From G963923955 sp963923955 (GTDB lineage Bacteria; Pseudomonadota; Gammaproteobacteria; Eutrophobiales; Eutrophobiaceae): 64,000 nt of DNA. The notes beneath the pieces are model-generated. The model made no database searches, was not told where the DNA came from, and was given only the letters and a program-made list of their open reading frames with translations. A program made the translations under genes and the position numbers. The stretch lies in assembly GCA_963923955.1 (NCBI GenBank), contig OZ000552.1, forward strand, positions 1,736,001-1,800,000, written 5' to 3'. Position 1 is the stretch's first letter. Every line of letters starts with the position of its first letter. Shown piece by piece: positions 1 to 9,061 of this stretch.

Positions 1-871
1 GATATAAGACATAAGAAGGATAACGGCCGGGCGGGAGCAGCGGCGCATAGGCCAGGCGAATGGCATGGTTCACCCGCCGGTCGCGGATCGTCCTGCCGTT
101 TAGATAAAAGTACTGGCGGTCGGATTGATTGCGCGCCAGCTCGGACAGGCCCAACCAACCCCAGATACGCATGTTCTTGTCCGCATGCTCGACGAGTATC
201 GCCTGTTGGCTGAAAGCAGCACCCATGATCGCGGCCATGCGCGCCGCCGGGTCGCCGCGGGTATCCGGGCAATACAGCACCTGCTTGCCATTGTGGCGCA
301 GGCGCAGGCTCACATCCGTATCCGCCAGGGCTAGGCGCCTGACCATGGCCAGGATATGCAGGAACTCGGTGCGCTCGGAACCCAGAAATCGACGGCGGGC
401 GGGAGTCACATGAAACAGGTTGCTCACTTCGATCGTTGTGCCGACCGGATGCGCGGCAGGCATCCGTTCGAGTTTGTTCGACAAAGGATCAACCACGACC
501 GCCCAGGCCTGTTCCATACCTAAGCGCCGCGAGATCAATTTGAATTGCGAGACTGAAGCCATGCTCGGCAGCGCCTCGCCGCGAAAGCCCAGGCTGTTAA
601 TGCGTTCCAGATCGGCCTGCTCGCGCAGCTTGCTGGTTGCGTGCCGCTCCATGGCCAACTGCATGTCGTCCGGATGAATGCCATGGCCGTTATCGCTCAC
701 GCGGATCTGCTGAGCGCCACCCTTTTCAATATCAAGCTGTATCGATGTCGCGGCGGCATCGAGGCTGTTTTCCAAGAGCTCCTTGACAACCGATGCAGGG
801 CGTTCAATGACCTCCCCGGCTGCAATCTGGTTGGCTAATGATGCCGGGAGTCGGTTAATCCTGGCCGGCAC
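1..871 (-). CDS. mutL: DNA mismatch repair protein MutL, N-terminal part (runs off the window)
   Basis: This is the GHKL ATPase half of MutL, the mismatch-repair matchmaker that couples MutS to the downstream nicking and unwinding steps. About 290 residues are visible before the window edge. The ATP-binding motifs are in order: ANQIAAGEV near residues 13-21, KELLENSLDA with the expected Glu31 and Asn35, DNGHGI near 59-64, and SLGFRGEAL near 92-100. The chosen start is a GTG at 871; no ATG occurs in frame upstream, and it gives the family's short leader before LANQIAAGEV. The gene normally follows amiB directly, but here a type I restriction locus separates the two. Identity is very secure; the start is slightly less so. 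Confidence 0.96.
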   Translation of the reverse strand, partial: MPARINRLPASLANQIAAGEVIERPASVVKELLENSLDAAATSIQLDIEKGGAQQIRVSDNGHGIHPDDMQLAMERHATSKLREQADLERINSLGFRGEALPSMASVSQFKLISRRLGMEQAWAVVVDPLSNKLERMPAAHPVGTTIEVSNLFHVTPARRRFLGSERTEFLHILAMVRRLALADTDVSLRLRHNGKQVLYCPDTRGDPAARMAAIMGAAFSQQAILVEHADKNMRIWGWLGLSELARNQSDRQYFYLNGRTIRDRRVNHAIRLAYAPLLPPGRYPSYVLY

Positions 872-990
872 GGTTTGTTTCTCGAACGTCCATGCAGCAC
901 AGGGTATAGGGAAAAGCCCGGCGCGTGAAGGGATCAGGACTGGCGCTTAGGCTAAGAAAACGAACATATAAGAACAAATCCTATACACTT

Positions 991-1010
991 GTTATGGTGA
1001 TAACCATAAC
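991..1010. promoter_or_regulatory. Perfect 8-bp inverted repeat upstream of hsdR, candidate operator
   Basis: GTTATGGT and ACCATAAC are perfect reverse complements separated by the 4-nt spacer GATA. The site is in the 184-bp gap between the divergent mutL and hsdR genes, ending 45 bp before the hsdR start. A dyad of this size fits binding by a dimeric repressor, but no regulator gene is next to it, so the role is inferred. The rest of the gap holds no gene. Confidence 0.4.
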
Positions 1011-1055
1011 TTTTAAGAATCAGTGATGCCTGATTGAGAACAGAGTTTTGAAGTG

Positions 1056-3875
1056 ATGCCGCGCGCAGAAAAAGACGAAGCCCAAACCCGTGAAGAGATC
1101 GATGAGAAATTAGTCCAAGCCGGGTGGCTGGTGCAGGATGCCAAAGAGATAAATCTTGCCGCTTCACTTGGCGTGGCGGTCAGGGAAGAGCAAAGCTCCA
1201 CCGGCCCGGTCGATTATGCCTTGTATATAGACGGAAAACTGGCCGGCGTCCTGGAAGCAAAACGAGAGGGGACTGCGCTCGGCGCAGTCGCAGAACAATC
1301 GGCCAGATATGCCTCATCTGTTTTCAAATTCGCCCGGCGCTGGGTGCCGGAAGGACAAGCCCTGCCTTTTATTTACGAGGCAACCAACAACGAAATACGT
1401 TTTCGTAATGAACGAGACCCGCATCCACGCTCAAGAAACCTGTTTCATTTTCATCGGCCCGCAACGCTGAAGACCTGGCTGGAACAACCCGACACCTTGC
1501 GCGCACGGCTGCAAGGTCTGCCGGCACTTGACATCAGCAACTTACGCAACTGCCAGATCGACGCCATCCACGACATAGAGAAATCACTCAAGGCAGCCAG
1601 GCCCCGCGCCCTGCTGCAAATGGCGACTGGTTCGGGCAAAACCTACGCCGCCGTTGCCGAAGTCTATCGTCTGGCCAAATATGCCAAGGCCGGGCGCATT
1701 CTTTTTCTGGTGGATCGAGGTAATCTGGCACGACAGGCGCTAAAGGAATTTCAACGTTACACCACCCCGGATGACCAGCGTAAATTTAGCGAGCTATACA
1801 ATGTGCATATTCTCGGCGCAGCCGATATAGGCGCTGAAATCAAGGTTACTATCTCCACCATCCAACGGCTTTACGCAAAGCTGACCAATAACGCGCTGGA
1901 TGAAACAGTTGAAGAACACTCCGCTTACGAAGCCGATGCCTATTCATATAACACTATGCAGCGAGAGGTGAGCTACAACCCGTCCATCCCCATCGAAGCC
2001 TTTGATCTGATCATCATTGATGAATGCCACCGCTCCATCTATAAGCTGTGGCGCCAGGTGTTGGAATACTTCGATGCCTTTCTCATCGGCCTAACGGCAA
2101 CGCCGACAAAACAGACCATTGGCTACTTCAACCAAAACCTAGTCAGCGAATACTCCCATGAAGATGCGGTGATAGACAAAGTAAATGTCGGCTATGATGT
2201 TTACAGCATACGCACGAAGAAAACGGTGGAAGGCGATGAAATTGAGGCGGGCTTGACCGTTCAGTTACGGGACAAGCTAAGCAAAAAGAAACGCTGGGAA
2301 GTACTTGATGAAACAGAAAGCTACAGCGGCGAGCAGATCGACCGCTCGGTCATCGCGCCTAATCAGATCCGCAAGATCATCCAGACCTTCAAAGGCAGGG
2401 TATTCACAGACATCTTTCATGACCGCACAGGCCAGTGGTTACCCAAGGCGCTCATCTTCGCCAAGGATGATGACCATGCGGATCGAATTGTGGACACCGT
2501 GCGCGAGGTATTTGACGAAGCCAATGATTTCTGTAAAAAAGTCACTTACCGGGTGGGCAGGAAAACCGCCGAGGACACCATTGCCGCGCTGCGCACCAAT
2601 CCGCGTCTGCGCGTTGGTGTGACTGTTGATATGATCGCCACCGGCACCGACATCAAGCCCTTGGAAATCCTGATGTTTATGCGCGATGTAAAAAGCCCGG
2701 GCTACTATGAGCAGATGAAAGGCAGAGGCACGCGAACGCTTGGCATGGATGAATTGCGAAAGGTCACGCCCGATGCAAGAGTGAAAAGCCGCTTCGTGCT
2801 GATTGATTGTGTCGGCGTGAGCGAATCGGACAAGACCGAAACCAAGTCACTGGAATCCAGACCTCACGTTCCCACCGCAAAACTCATGCAACAGATCGCC
2901 CGCGGCGACCGCAGCAGCGAAAGTCTGCGCACATTGGGCAATCGGCTGTTACGCATAGATCTAAAACTGGAGGGGACACAAAAGAGACAACTAAATAAAC
3001 TGATCCAAAGCAGTATGCCCGAAGAAGAAGCGGCCAAACTCTCGCGGGAGTATTCGCCACCAACGACACTGGCCGCCCTGGCGACAAATCTCATTTATGC
3101 AACCAATGATGAACGACTGATTAAATCGGCCGGGCAACAGACCGGAAAAGAAGAAGTGAGCGATGAAGAAATAGAGACGGCATTCAAACCGCTGGCGGAT
3201 AGCCTTATTTATCCCTTCCATAATCCGGATGTACGTGAGCTGTTGGAAGCTCTCCGGAGAGACACCGAGCAGATTATTGACGAATCCGCAGATGAATTGA
3301 TTCATGAAAAAGTGGGCTATACAAAAGAAAAGGCCGAAGGACTCATCAGAAACTGGCGAGAGTTTATACAAGATCACAAGGACGAACTGGACGCTATTCA
3401 GCTCATCTACCAACAGCCCTACCACAAACGCCATTTGAGCCACGAACAGATCCAAAGACTGGCGGAAGAAATCGAGCAACCGCCCTATAATCTTGCGCCC
3501 ATCGAAGTCTGGCGTGCCTATGAGCAGCTGGAAAAGAACAAGGTCAAAGGCGTACCGCCGAGAGAATTGCTAACCAACATCGTCAGCCTCATCCGCTTTT
3601 CCACAGGTTTAAGTGAAGTCCTGGAACCCTTTAGCGAACTGGTCAACAATCGCTTCGAGAACTGGTTGAGGCAACAGGATAAGGAATTTCAGCCGGAGCA
3701 GCTTGCCTGGCTCAACAAGATCAAGGATCAAACCGCCCAGAGCGCGGAGATGACGATGGATGATTTTGACTATACGCCATTTATTCAGGATGGAGGCTTA
3801 TTAAAGGCGAAGGAGTTGTTTGGGAAAGATTTAGAACCGCTAATTGAAAAATTGAATTGTGAATTAGTCGCATGA
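1056..3875 (+). CDS. hsdR: Type I restriction enzyme, R (helicase/nuclease) subunit
   Basis: HsdR is the ATP-dependent translocase and nuclease of a type I restriction-modification complex. The N-terminal domain has a PD-(D/E)xK nuclease signature: Asp53, then Glu67-Ala-Lys69. The helicase motifs follow: ATGSGKT near residues 190-196, DECH near 322-325, LTATP near 346, and a helicase C lobe with TGTDIKP and QMKGRGTR around 527-560. The roughly 300-residue C-terminal part looks like the EcoEI R-subunit type. At 939 residues it is full length. The ATG at 1056 is used; a GTG one codon upstream is possible. It overlaps hsdS by 4 nt (ATGA), so the two are translationally coupled. The order R-S-M with the small genes between S and M is less usual. 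Confidence 0.95.
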   Translation: MPRAEKDEAQTREEIDEKLVQAGWLVQDAKEINLAASLGVAVREEQSSTGPVDYALYIDGKLAGVLEAKREGTALGAVAEQSARYASSVFKFARRWVPEGQALPFIYEATNNEIRFRNERDPHPRSRNLFHFHRPATLKTWLEQPDTLRARLQGLPALDISNLRNCQIDAIHDIEKSLKAARPRALLQMATGSGKTYAAVAEVYRLAKYAKAGRILFLVDRGNLARQALKEFQRYTTPDDQRKFSELYNVHILGAADIGAEIKVTISTIQRLYAKLTNNALDETVEEHSAYEADAYSYNTMQREVSYNPSIPIEAFDLIIIDECHRSIYKLWRQVLEYFDAFLIGLTATPTKQTIGYFNQNLVSEYSHEDAVIDKVNVGYDVYSIRTKKTVEGDEIEAGLTVQLRDKLSKKKRWEVLDETESYSGEQIDRSVIAPNQIRKIIQTFKGRVFTDIFHDRTGQWLPKALIFAKDDDHADRIVDTVREVFDEANDFCKKVTYRVGRKTAEDTIAALRTNPRLRVGVTVDMIATGTDIKPLEILMFMRDVKSPGYYEQMKGRGTRTLGMDELRKVTPDARVKSRFVLIDCVGVSESDKTETKSLESRPHVPTAKLMQQIARGDRSSESLRTLGNRLLRIDLKLEGTQKRQLNKLIQSSMPEEEAAKLSREYSPPTTLAALATNLIYATNDERLIKSAGQQTGKEEVSDEEIETAFKPLADSLIYPFHNPDVRELLEALRRDTEQIIDESADELIHEKVGYTKEKAEGLIRNWREFIQDHKDELDAIQLIYQQPYHKRHLSHEQIQRLAEEIEQPPYNLAPIEVWRAYEQLEKNKVKGVPPRELLTNIVSLIRFSTGLSEVLEPFSELVNNRFENWLRQQDKEFQPEQLAWLNKIKDQTAQSAEMTMDDFDYTPFIQDGGLLKAKELFGKDLEPLIEKLNCELVA

Positions 3876-5338
3876 GAGAAACAAGCACCGTTATTCCCGC
3901 AACAGCGGGAATCCAGAAAAACGAATTGCCGGAAGGGTGGGAAGAGTGCGAACTGAAAGAAGTGTTGCAAGTTATCCGTGGTATTTCATTTAAAAGTTCC
4001 GAAAAGCTCCTAGAGCCAGGTAAAGAAACCGTTGTTTGCCTTAGAACAGCCAATGTTCAGGAAAATATAGATTGGGATAATCTATGGTGGGTGCCTGAAA
4101 ACTTTGTGAAAAGAGACGAGCAATTCATAAAAGAAAATGACATTCTAATGTCTAATGCAAATAGTTATGAATTAGTCGGTAAGGTTTCGCTTGTTAAAGA
4201 AATTCCTGAAAAAGCGACATTAGGCGCATTCATAACAATGCTGCGAGCCAGAGAAGGCGCTGATCCAAAATTCTTTTTCTATCAGCTTCGTAGCTACAGG
4301 GTTGCTAATGAAATTCGCTCAAGGGCTTCAACAACTACAAATATATCGAATGTTTCTACCAGCAAACTTAAAAATATTCCATTACAGGTTGCCCCACTCG
4401 AACAACAAAAACAAATCGTTGCCAAAATCGAAGAACTCTTCTCCCATATCGACGCCGGCATCAAGGCCTTGCAAAAAGCCAAAAGACTCCTCAAGCAATA
4501 CCGCCAGTCCGTCCTCAAAGCCGCCGTCACCGGCGAGATCACCAAAGCATGGCGCAAGGCCAACAAAGACAAACTCGAACCCGCCTCCCGACTACTCCAA
4601 CGCATCCTCAAAGAACGCCGCGAGAAATGGGAACAACAACAACTCGAAAAATTCAAAGCCAAAGGCAAGATACCAAAAGATGATAAGTGGAAGGAGAAGT
4701 ATAAAGATCCTGAAATTGCAGTAGCTGATACTGCAAGAGAGGAACTTCCAGAAGGTTGGCAGTTTCTGCTGATTAAAGATTTTGCACATACAACAAGCGG
4801 TGGAACCCCCAAAAGAGGTGTTGCTGAATATTATAATGGCGATATTCCTTGGGTTAAGTCGGGCGACTTAAATGATGGAATATTAAATGAAGCCGAAGAG
4901 TATATAACTCCACTTGGGCTTGAAAAATCGAGTGCCAAGTTATTTAGGCCCGGCACATTATTGATTGCTCTTTATGGAGCGACAATCGGACGACTTTCAA
5001 TACTTGGTTTCGAAGCATCAACGAATCAGGCGGTTTGTGGAATAAGTGTGCCTGATTATGTAGATGTTAAGTATCTTTTTCATTATTTTTTGAGCATACG
5101 GAAAAAGTTTATTGCTCAGGGTCAGGGCGGAGCGCAGCTAAATATAAATCAGCAAATCGTGAAAGAAACAGTGGTTCCACTTCCCCATCCCGAAGAACAA
5201 AAACGCATCGTTGCCAAAATCGAAGGAATGCTGAACGGTTCCAGAAAAATGGAAAAAGAGATAGACTCCCAAATAAGAAAATCTGAAACTAACAAACAGT
5301 CCGTTTTAGCTTCTGCTTTTTCCGGGAAACTGCAATAA
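3872..5338 (+). CDS. hsdS: Type I restriction enzyme, S (specificity) subunit
   Basis: HsdS recognises the bipartite DNA target and carries the two M subunits. The 488-residue protein shows the expected two-fold architecture: target recognition domain 1 (about 18-170), a conserved helical spacer starting EQQKQIVAKIEELF (about 178-260), target recognition domain 2 (about 290-435), and a second conserved segment EEQKRIVAKIEGML (about 440-455). The two conserved segments are near copies of each other, as in the family. The start overlaps the hsdR stop. The first 15 or so residues (TVIPATAGIQK) come from a dispersed palindromic repeat lying in the reading frame, ahead of the normal LPEGWEE start of the domain. 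A+T content is visibly higher than in neighbours, as is common for HsdS. Confidence 0.95.
   Translation: MRETSTVIPATAGIQKNELPEGWEECELKEVLQVIRGISFKSSEKLLEPGKETVVCLRTANVQENIDWDNLWWVPENFVKRDEQFIKENDILMSNANSYELVGKVSLVKEIPEKATLGAFITMLRAREGADPKFFFYQLRSYRVANEIRSRASTTTNISNVSTSKLKNIPLQVAPLEQQKQIVAKIEELFSHIDAGIKALQKAKRLLKQYRQSVLKAAVTGEITKAWRKANKDKLEPASRLLQRILKERREKWEQQQLEKFKAKGKIPKDDKWKEKYKDPEIAVADTAREELPEGWQFLLIKDFAHTTSGGTPKRGVAEYYNGDIPWVKSGDLNDGILNEAEEYITPLGLEKSSAKLFRPGTLLIALYGATIGRLSILGFEASTNQAVCGISVPDYVDVKYLFHYFLSIRKKFIAQGQGGAQLNINQQIVKETVVPLPHPEEQKRIVAKIEGMLNGSRKMEKEIDSQIRKSETNKQSVLASAFSGKLQ
3893..3912. repeat. Dispersed palindromic repeat (dRS3-like), inside hsdS
   Basis: ATTCCCGC and GCGGGAAT form a perfect 8-bp stem around AACA, followed by CCAG. 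This resembles the ATTCCC...GGGAAT dispersed repeats known from Neisseria and many gammaproteobacteria. It is read in frame as VIPATAGIQ at the N terminus of HsdS. Related but diverged palindromes occur near 24170 and 24246. Confidence 0.7.
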
Positions 5339-5371
5339 AATTGAGTTTTATCTACAATGTGAAGCGATACT

Positions 5372-5629
5372 ATGCCTGTTATAAGTAGATTTTACGGAAC
5401 TGTGATTACGATGTATTTCAATGACCATAATCCTCCGCATTGCCACGCCAAATATTCTGGATATGAGGCAATTTTAAATTTTGAAGGCAGTCTAACAGAA
5501 GGAGAACTGCCAAATCGAGCCACGGGGTTCGTCACAGAATGGATTGCCGCACATAAAAGTGAGCTGGAAGAAAATTGGAACAACGCACGCACCGGCCAGC
5601 CCTTAAACTATATCGCGCCACTGGAGTGA
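5372..5629 (+). CDS. DUF4160 family small protein
   Basis: An 85-residue protein matching the DUF4160 pattern: ISRFYGTVITMYFNDHNPPHCHAKYSGYEA, with the characteristic HNPPHxHA motif near residues 21-28 (written here only as the family motif). Function is unknown. The next gene, 3 nt downstream, encodes a DUF2442 protein; these two families are commonly found side by side. The pair lies between hsdS and hsdM in the same orientation, so it is probably transcribed with the restriction locus. Whether it acts as a toxin-antitoxin-like pair is a guess based on size and pairing only. Confidence 0.85.
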   Translation: MPVISRFYGTVITMYFNDHNPPHCHAKYSGYEAILNFEGSLTEGELPNRATGFVTEWIAAHKSELEENWNNARTGQPLNYIAPLE

Positions 5630-5632
5630 TCT

Positions 5633-5896
5633 ATGTTGCATATCAAATCTGTCAAATACGTTTCGGGGTTTAAGATCTGGGTTTCTTTCGATGATGGAAT
5701 CTCAGGTGAAGTTGATTTGGAAGGTGTCTTGCACGGTCCTGTTTTCGAACCTTTACATGACCCGGAGATATTCTCAAAGGTTAGTGTCGATCCTGAGCTG
5801 GAAACCATAGTTTGGCCTAATGGTGCTGACCTGGCTCCCGAGTTTGTGAAGGAACTCCACGACAATCAATGCAATCAAGGGCAAGCCAGCGCCTGA
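5633..5896 (+). CDS. DUF2442 family small protein
   Basis: An 87-residue protein with the DUF2442 pattern: a short N-terminal beta unit, FDDGISGEVDLEGVL near residues 21-35, a central PVFEPLHDPEIFSKV, and ETIVWPNGADLAPEFV near 63-78. The function is not known; members are often partners of DUF4160 proteins, as here. The gene starts 3 nt after its partner's stop, which suggests a shared transcript and matched expression. It is full length with no sign of decay, unlike hsdM just downstream. Confidence 0.85.
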   Translation: MLHIKSVKYVSGFKIWVSFDDGISGEVDLEGVLHGPVFEPLHDPEIFSKVSVDPELETIVWPNGADLAPEFVKELHDNQCNQGQASA

Positions 5897-5974
5897 CTTG
5901 CCCGCTTAAACCGCTCGTTACGCGTTGTACTTAGGAGTTGAATTCAGGCCGTTAGAAAAAATGGGCTAGAAAAA

Positions 5975-7488
5975 TTGAGCACCTCTGAAATCATCAACAA
6001 AGTCTGGAACTACGCCAGCGTTCTGCGCGATGACGGCGTTGGCTATGGCGATTATGTGGAGCAGATCACCTATCTTTTATTTCTTAAAATGGCCGCTGAG
6101 CGTGAACGGGCCGGTCAGGAAACGAAAGTGCCAAAGCAGTATGCCTGGGATAAACTGGTCAAGGAAGATGGCGATGCTCTGGAGCGTCAATACCGTCATA
6201 CGCTTGAATCACTGGGCAAGCTGGGCAACACGCTGGGCACGATCTTTCGCAAGGCGCAAAATAAGATCCAGGACCCCGCTAAATTAGAACGTCTGATCAA
6301 GATGATCGACAAGGAGCAATGGTCAACATTGTCGGCGGACGTGAAGGGCGACATATACGAAGGTTTATTGGAGCGGCATGCGAAGGAGGCAAAACGCGGC
6401 GCCGGGCAACACTTCACGCCGCGCCCGTTAATCCAGGCCATCATAGAAGTGATGCGCCTCAAGCCCACCGACACCGTGGCCGATCCGGCTTGCGGCACCG
6501 GCGGTTTTTTATTGGCCGCCCACGATTATATGGCTGCTCAGGCCGGTTCAAAAAGGAACGGCGCCATCTCAAGGAGAGTGCCCTGCGCGGCATGGACATT
6601 GTCGATGGCGTTGTGCGTTTGTGCGCCATGAACTTATATCTGCATGGCATCGGCGGCGATGAGTGCCCGGTTAATAGCAATGATTCTCTGGCAAAGGAAG
6701 TGGGGGATGACACGGTGGATATGGTGCTTGCCAATCCGCCCTTCGGCAAAAAGAGTTCGATCACGGTGATCAATGCGGCGAGCGGGAAAAAAGAGCAGGA
6801 AAAGTTGACCTATGAACGCGAGGATTTCTGGGCCACCACTTCCAACAAGCAGCTGAACTTTGTCCAGCACATCGTCAATATGATCGGCACCTCCGGCAAG
6901 GCCGCCGTGGTGGTGCCGGACAATGTCTTGTTTGAAGGCGGCGCCGGTGAGACCGTGCGCAAAAACCTGCTGGAGCGTTGCGACCTGCACACCTTGTTAC
7001 GCCTGCCCACGGGCATCTTTTACGCACAGGGCGTAAAGGCCAACGTCATCTTCTTTGATGCGAAACCTGCCTCCAAAAGCGCCTGGACGAAGCGGCTCTG
7101 GGTCTATGATTACCGCACCAATGTTCATAAAACACTGAAATCAAATAGACTGAAATTCGATGACTTTCAAGAATTTATCCGTTGTTACAAGGCTGAGGAT
7201 CGAAGCAAACGCAGAGCTGCTTGGAAAAAAGACCTGGATGCCAGCACAAAGGCCGGCATGAAAAATGCGGGGCGCTGGCGCTCTTTTCCCTATGCTGAGC
7301 TGATTGTCCGCGACAAGACAAACCTCGACATCTTCTGGCTCAAGGATGAAGCCCTGCAAGACTCGGAGAACCTGCCGCCACCGGAAGTGCTGACCCAAGA
7401 AATTGTTGAGCAACTAGAGGCGGCTTTGACTGCGTTTAGATGCGTGGAAGAGGCGCTGCTTACTGATGGCACCGGTGGCCGCGGCTAG
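5975..7488 (+). pseudogene. hsdM: Type I restriction enzyme, M (methyltransferase) subunit, broken by a -1 frameshift
   Basis: HsdM is the N6-adenine methyltransferase of the type I complex. The first frame (TTG start at 5975, STSEIINKVWNYASVL) carries the N-terminal helical domain and the AdoMet motif DPACGTGGF near residues 170-178. The reading then stops making sense at a run of five A at 6550-6554. The -1 frame continues as KKERRHLKESALRGMDIVDG, with the catalytic NPPF motif near 6733 and the rest of the protein to 7488. Joining the frames gives about 504 residues, the normal size. One extra A would restore the gene, so this is either a real inactivating or phase-variable mutation or a base-calling error in a homopolymer. 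The TTG start is the least certain point; an upstream ATG at 5961 runs into a stop at once. Confidence 0.9.
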
Positions 7489-7559
7489 ATCAAAACATAC
7501 GTCTGCCGCATGGCGGCCGGGATGCCGCTGCTGTTCTGCTCGCCTTCTTTAGATAACGC

Positions 7560-8864
7560 CTAGCCACCGCTAAGCGGTATGGTCAGTTTCTGTCCGGTGC
7601 GGATCCTGTCGCCCTTCAGGCCGTTTATCTCGCGCAGGGTATTTAGGCTGACGCGGTATTGCTCGGCAATGGTTGACAGCGTGTCGCCTCTTGAGATCAG
7701 GTGCTCGTGCATGACCCGCTCGGCTAAGAGTGTGCCTTCCGGTGCATGCCGGGCAAAATAGTCGCGCAGACCATTGCTGATCGCCCTGGCGATCTTGTGC
7801 TGATGGCTCTGACTTAGCAGTTTCCTCTCCTCTTCCGGGTTGGAAATATAGGCCGTCTCGATCAGGATCGAGGGGATGTCGGGGGATTTCAACACGGCAA
7901 AGGCGGCAGATTCCACCTTCTTTTTATGTAACTTGCCGACCTTTTTCATGTCCTGCAAGACACGCTCGGCCACATCAATGCTCGCCTCCAGGCTCGCGGT
8001 CAAGGACAGATCAAGCAGCACTGATGCCAACACCTCATCCTTGTCATCAAGGCTGACGCCTCCGATCAGGTCTGATGCGTTTTCCCTCTCGGCCAACCAG
8101 CGGGCATGTTCACTGCTGGCCCCGCGCCGCGACAACACAAACACGGACGAGCCCTTCACGCGCGGGTCACGAAAGGAATCGGCGTGGATGGAAACAAAGA
8201 GATCCGCCTTGTGCTGGCGCGCCTTGTTGATGCGTTTGCGCAGGCGCAGGTAATAATCCCCATCACGGATCAGCACCGCCTTCATGCCCGGCTGTTTGTT
8301 GAGCATGGCGGCGACCTTTTTTGCTATCGCCAACACCACATGCTTTTCATAGGTGCCGCCGGGGCCTTGCGCGCCGGGGTCCTCACCGCCATGGCCGGCA
8401 TCAATAGCGATCACGACATCACGCAGCTTTTGCGTTGGGGCCTCCGGCTCCGGGTCACTGCGGCGGGTTGTTTCCTTGGCCTCCTTGCTAAAGAGATCGA
8501 CAACCAGCCGATGCCCATAGCGCCGGTTCGGTTTCAGTTGAAAGCTCTTTGCTTGGGAAATTTTTTTAAGATCAAGCACAACCCGCAGATCATCTTGATG
8601 CCGACCGCTGCGCACGGCTTGTAAGAACTTGTCTGCCGCAGTCGGCTGTTTGAGTTGGCTCACCAATCCGGCATCCTTAATATCAATCACGGCTCGATAG
8701 GGATTCGAGATGAGGCTCAATTCGTGCTCAACGGGCGCGCTGACATCAAACACCACGCGGGTGCTGTCTGGGGCCGCCCAGATGCGCACACCCTCAATCT
8801 TCGCAGGCTCTGCCTGTGCCATAGCGGCGAAGCAGCAGAGAATTATTCCGGGCGAGATGCGCAT
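7560..8864 (-). CDS. amiB: N-acetylmuramoyl-L-alanine amidase with AMIN and LysM domains
   Basis: This periplasmic zinc amidase cleaves the stem peptide from peptidoglycan during daughter-cell separation. It has a signal peptide with likely cleavage after AQA (residue 18), an AMIN domain (about 20-125) for septal targeting, an Amidase_3 catalytic domain (about 149-375), and one C-terminal LysM domain (387-431). Expected zinc and catalytic residues are His158 (DAGHGGEDPG), Glu173, His227 (SIHADS) and Glu336 (IETAYISN). The symbol follows the tsaE-amiB-mutL gene order; amiC is an equally usable name. A 197-bp AT-rich gap separates it from tsaE and contains its likely own promoter. Confidence 0.95.
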   Translation of the reverse strand: MRISPGIILCCFAAMAQAEPAKIEGVRIWAAPDSTRVVFDVSAPVEHELSLISNPYRAVIDIKDAGLVSQLKQPTAADKFLQAVRSGRHQDDLRVVLDLKKISQAKSFQLKPNRRYGHRLVVDLFSKEAKETTRRSDPEPEAPTQKLRDVVIAIDAGHGGEDPGAQGPGGTYEKHVVLAIAKKVAAMLNKQPGMKAVLIRDGDYYLRLRKRINKARQHKADLFVSIHADSFRDPRVKGSSVFVLSRRGASSEHARWLAERENASDLIGGVSLDDKDEVLASVLLDLSLTASLEASIDVAERVLQDMKKVGKLHKKKVESAAFAVLKSPDIPSILIETAYISNPEEERKLLSQSHQHKIARAISNGLRDYFARHAPEGTLLAERVMHEHLISRGDTLSTIAEQYRVSLNTLREINGLKGDRIRTGQKLTIPLSGG

Positions 8865-8886
8865 AATTTCAAGACAAATAGCATAG

Positions 8887-8915
8887 ATTAGAATAGTTTA
8901 GCACAATAATTTCAA
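8887..8915 (-). promoter_or_regulatory. Likely sigma-70 promoter of amiB
   Basis: Read on the minus strand, TTGAAA (8915-8910) and TCTAAT (8892-8887) are separated by exactly 17 bp, each matching the consensus at five of six positions. Transcription would begin near 8880, about 16 nt before the amiB ATG. It lies in a 197-bp AT-rich gap (8865-9061), where many relatives have tightly packed genes. The rest of the gap shows nothing recognisable. Confidence 0.5.
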
Positions 8916-9061
8916 TTTTTTCTTAGAAAATCAATCTATCTTTATGTTTTTAATGGAATTAGTCGTTGCTTTGACAGGATTAACTTTCGCCTTGCTCTTT
9001 GCGTAAGTGATTGATATTTGGCTAATTCGTTGCCGCCGCTGCTGATTTAATCTTAAAAAAA

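Noticed and set aside
6319..7488. A separate 389-residue methyltransferase gene
   Set aside because: It is the -1 frame continuation of hsdM; its first 75 or so codons are out-of-frame sequence of the upstream half, so it is not an independent gene.
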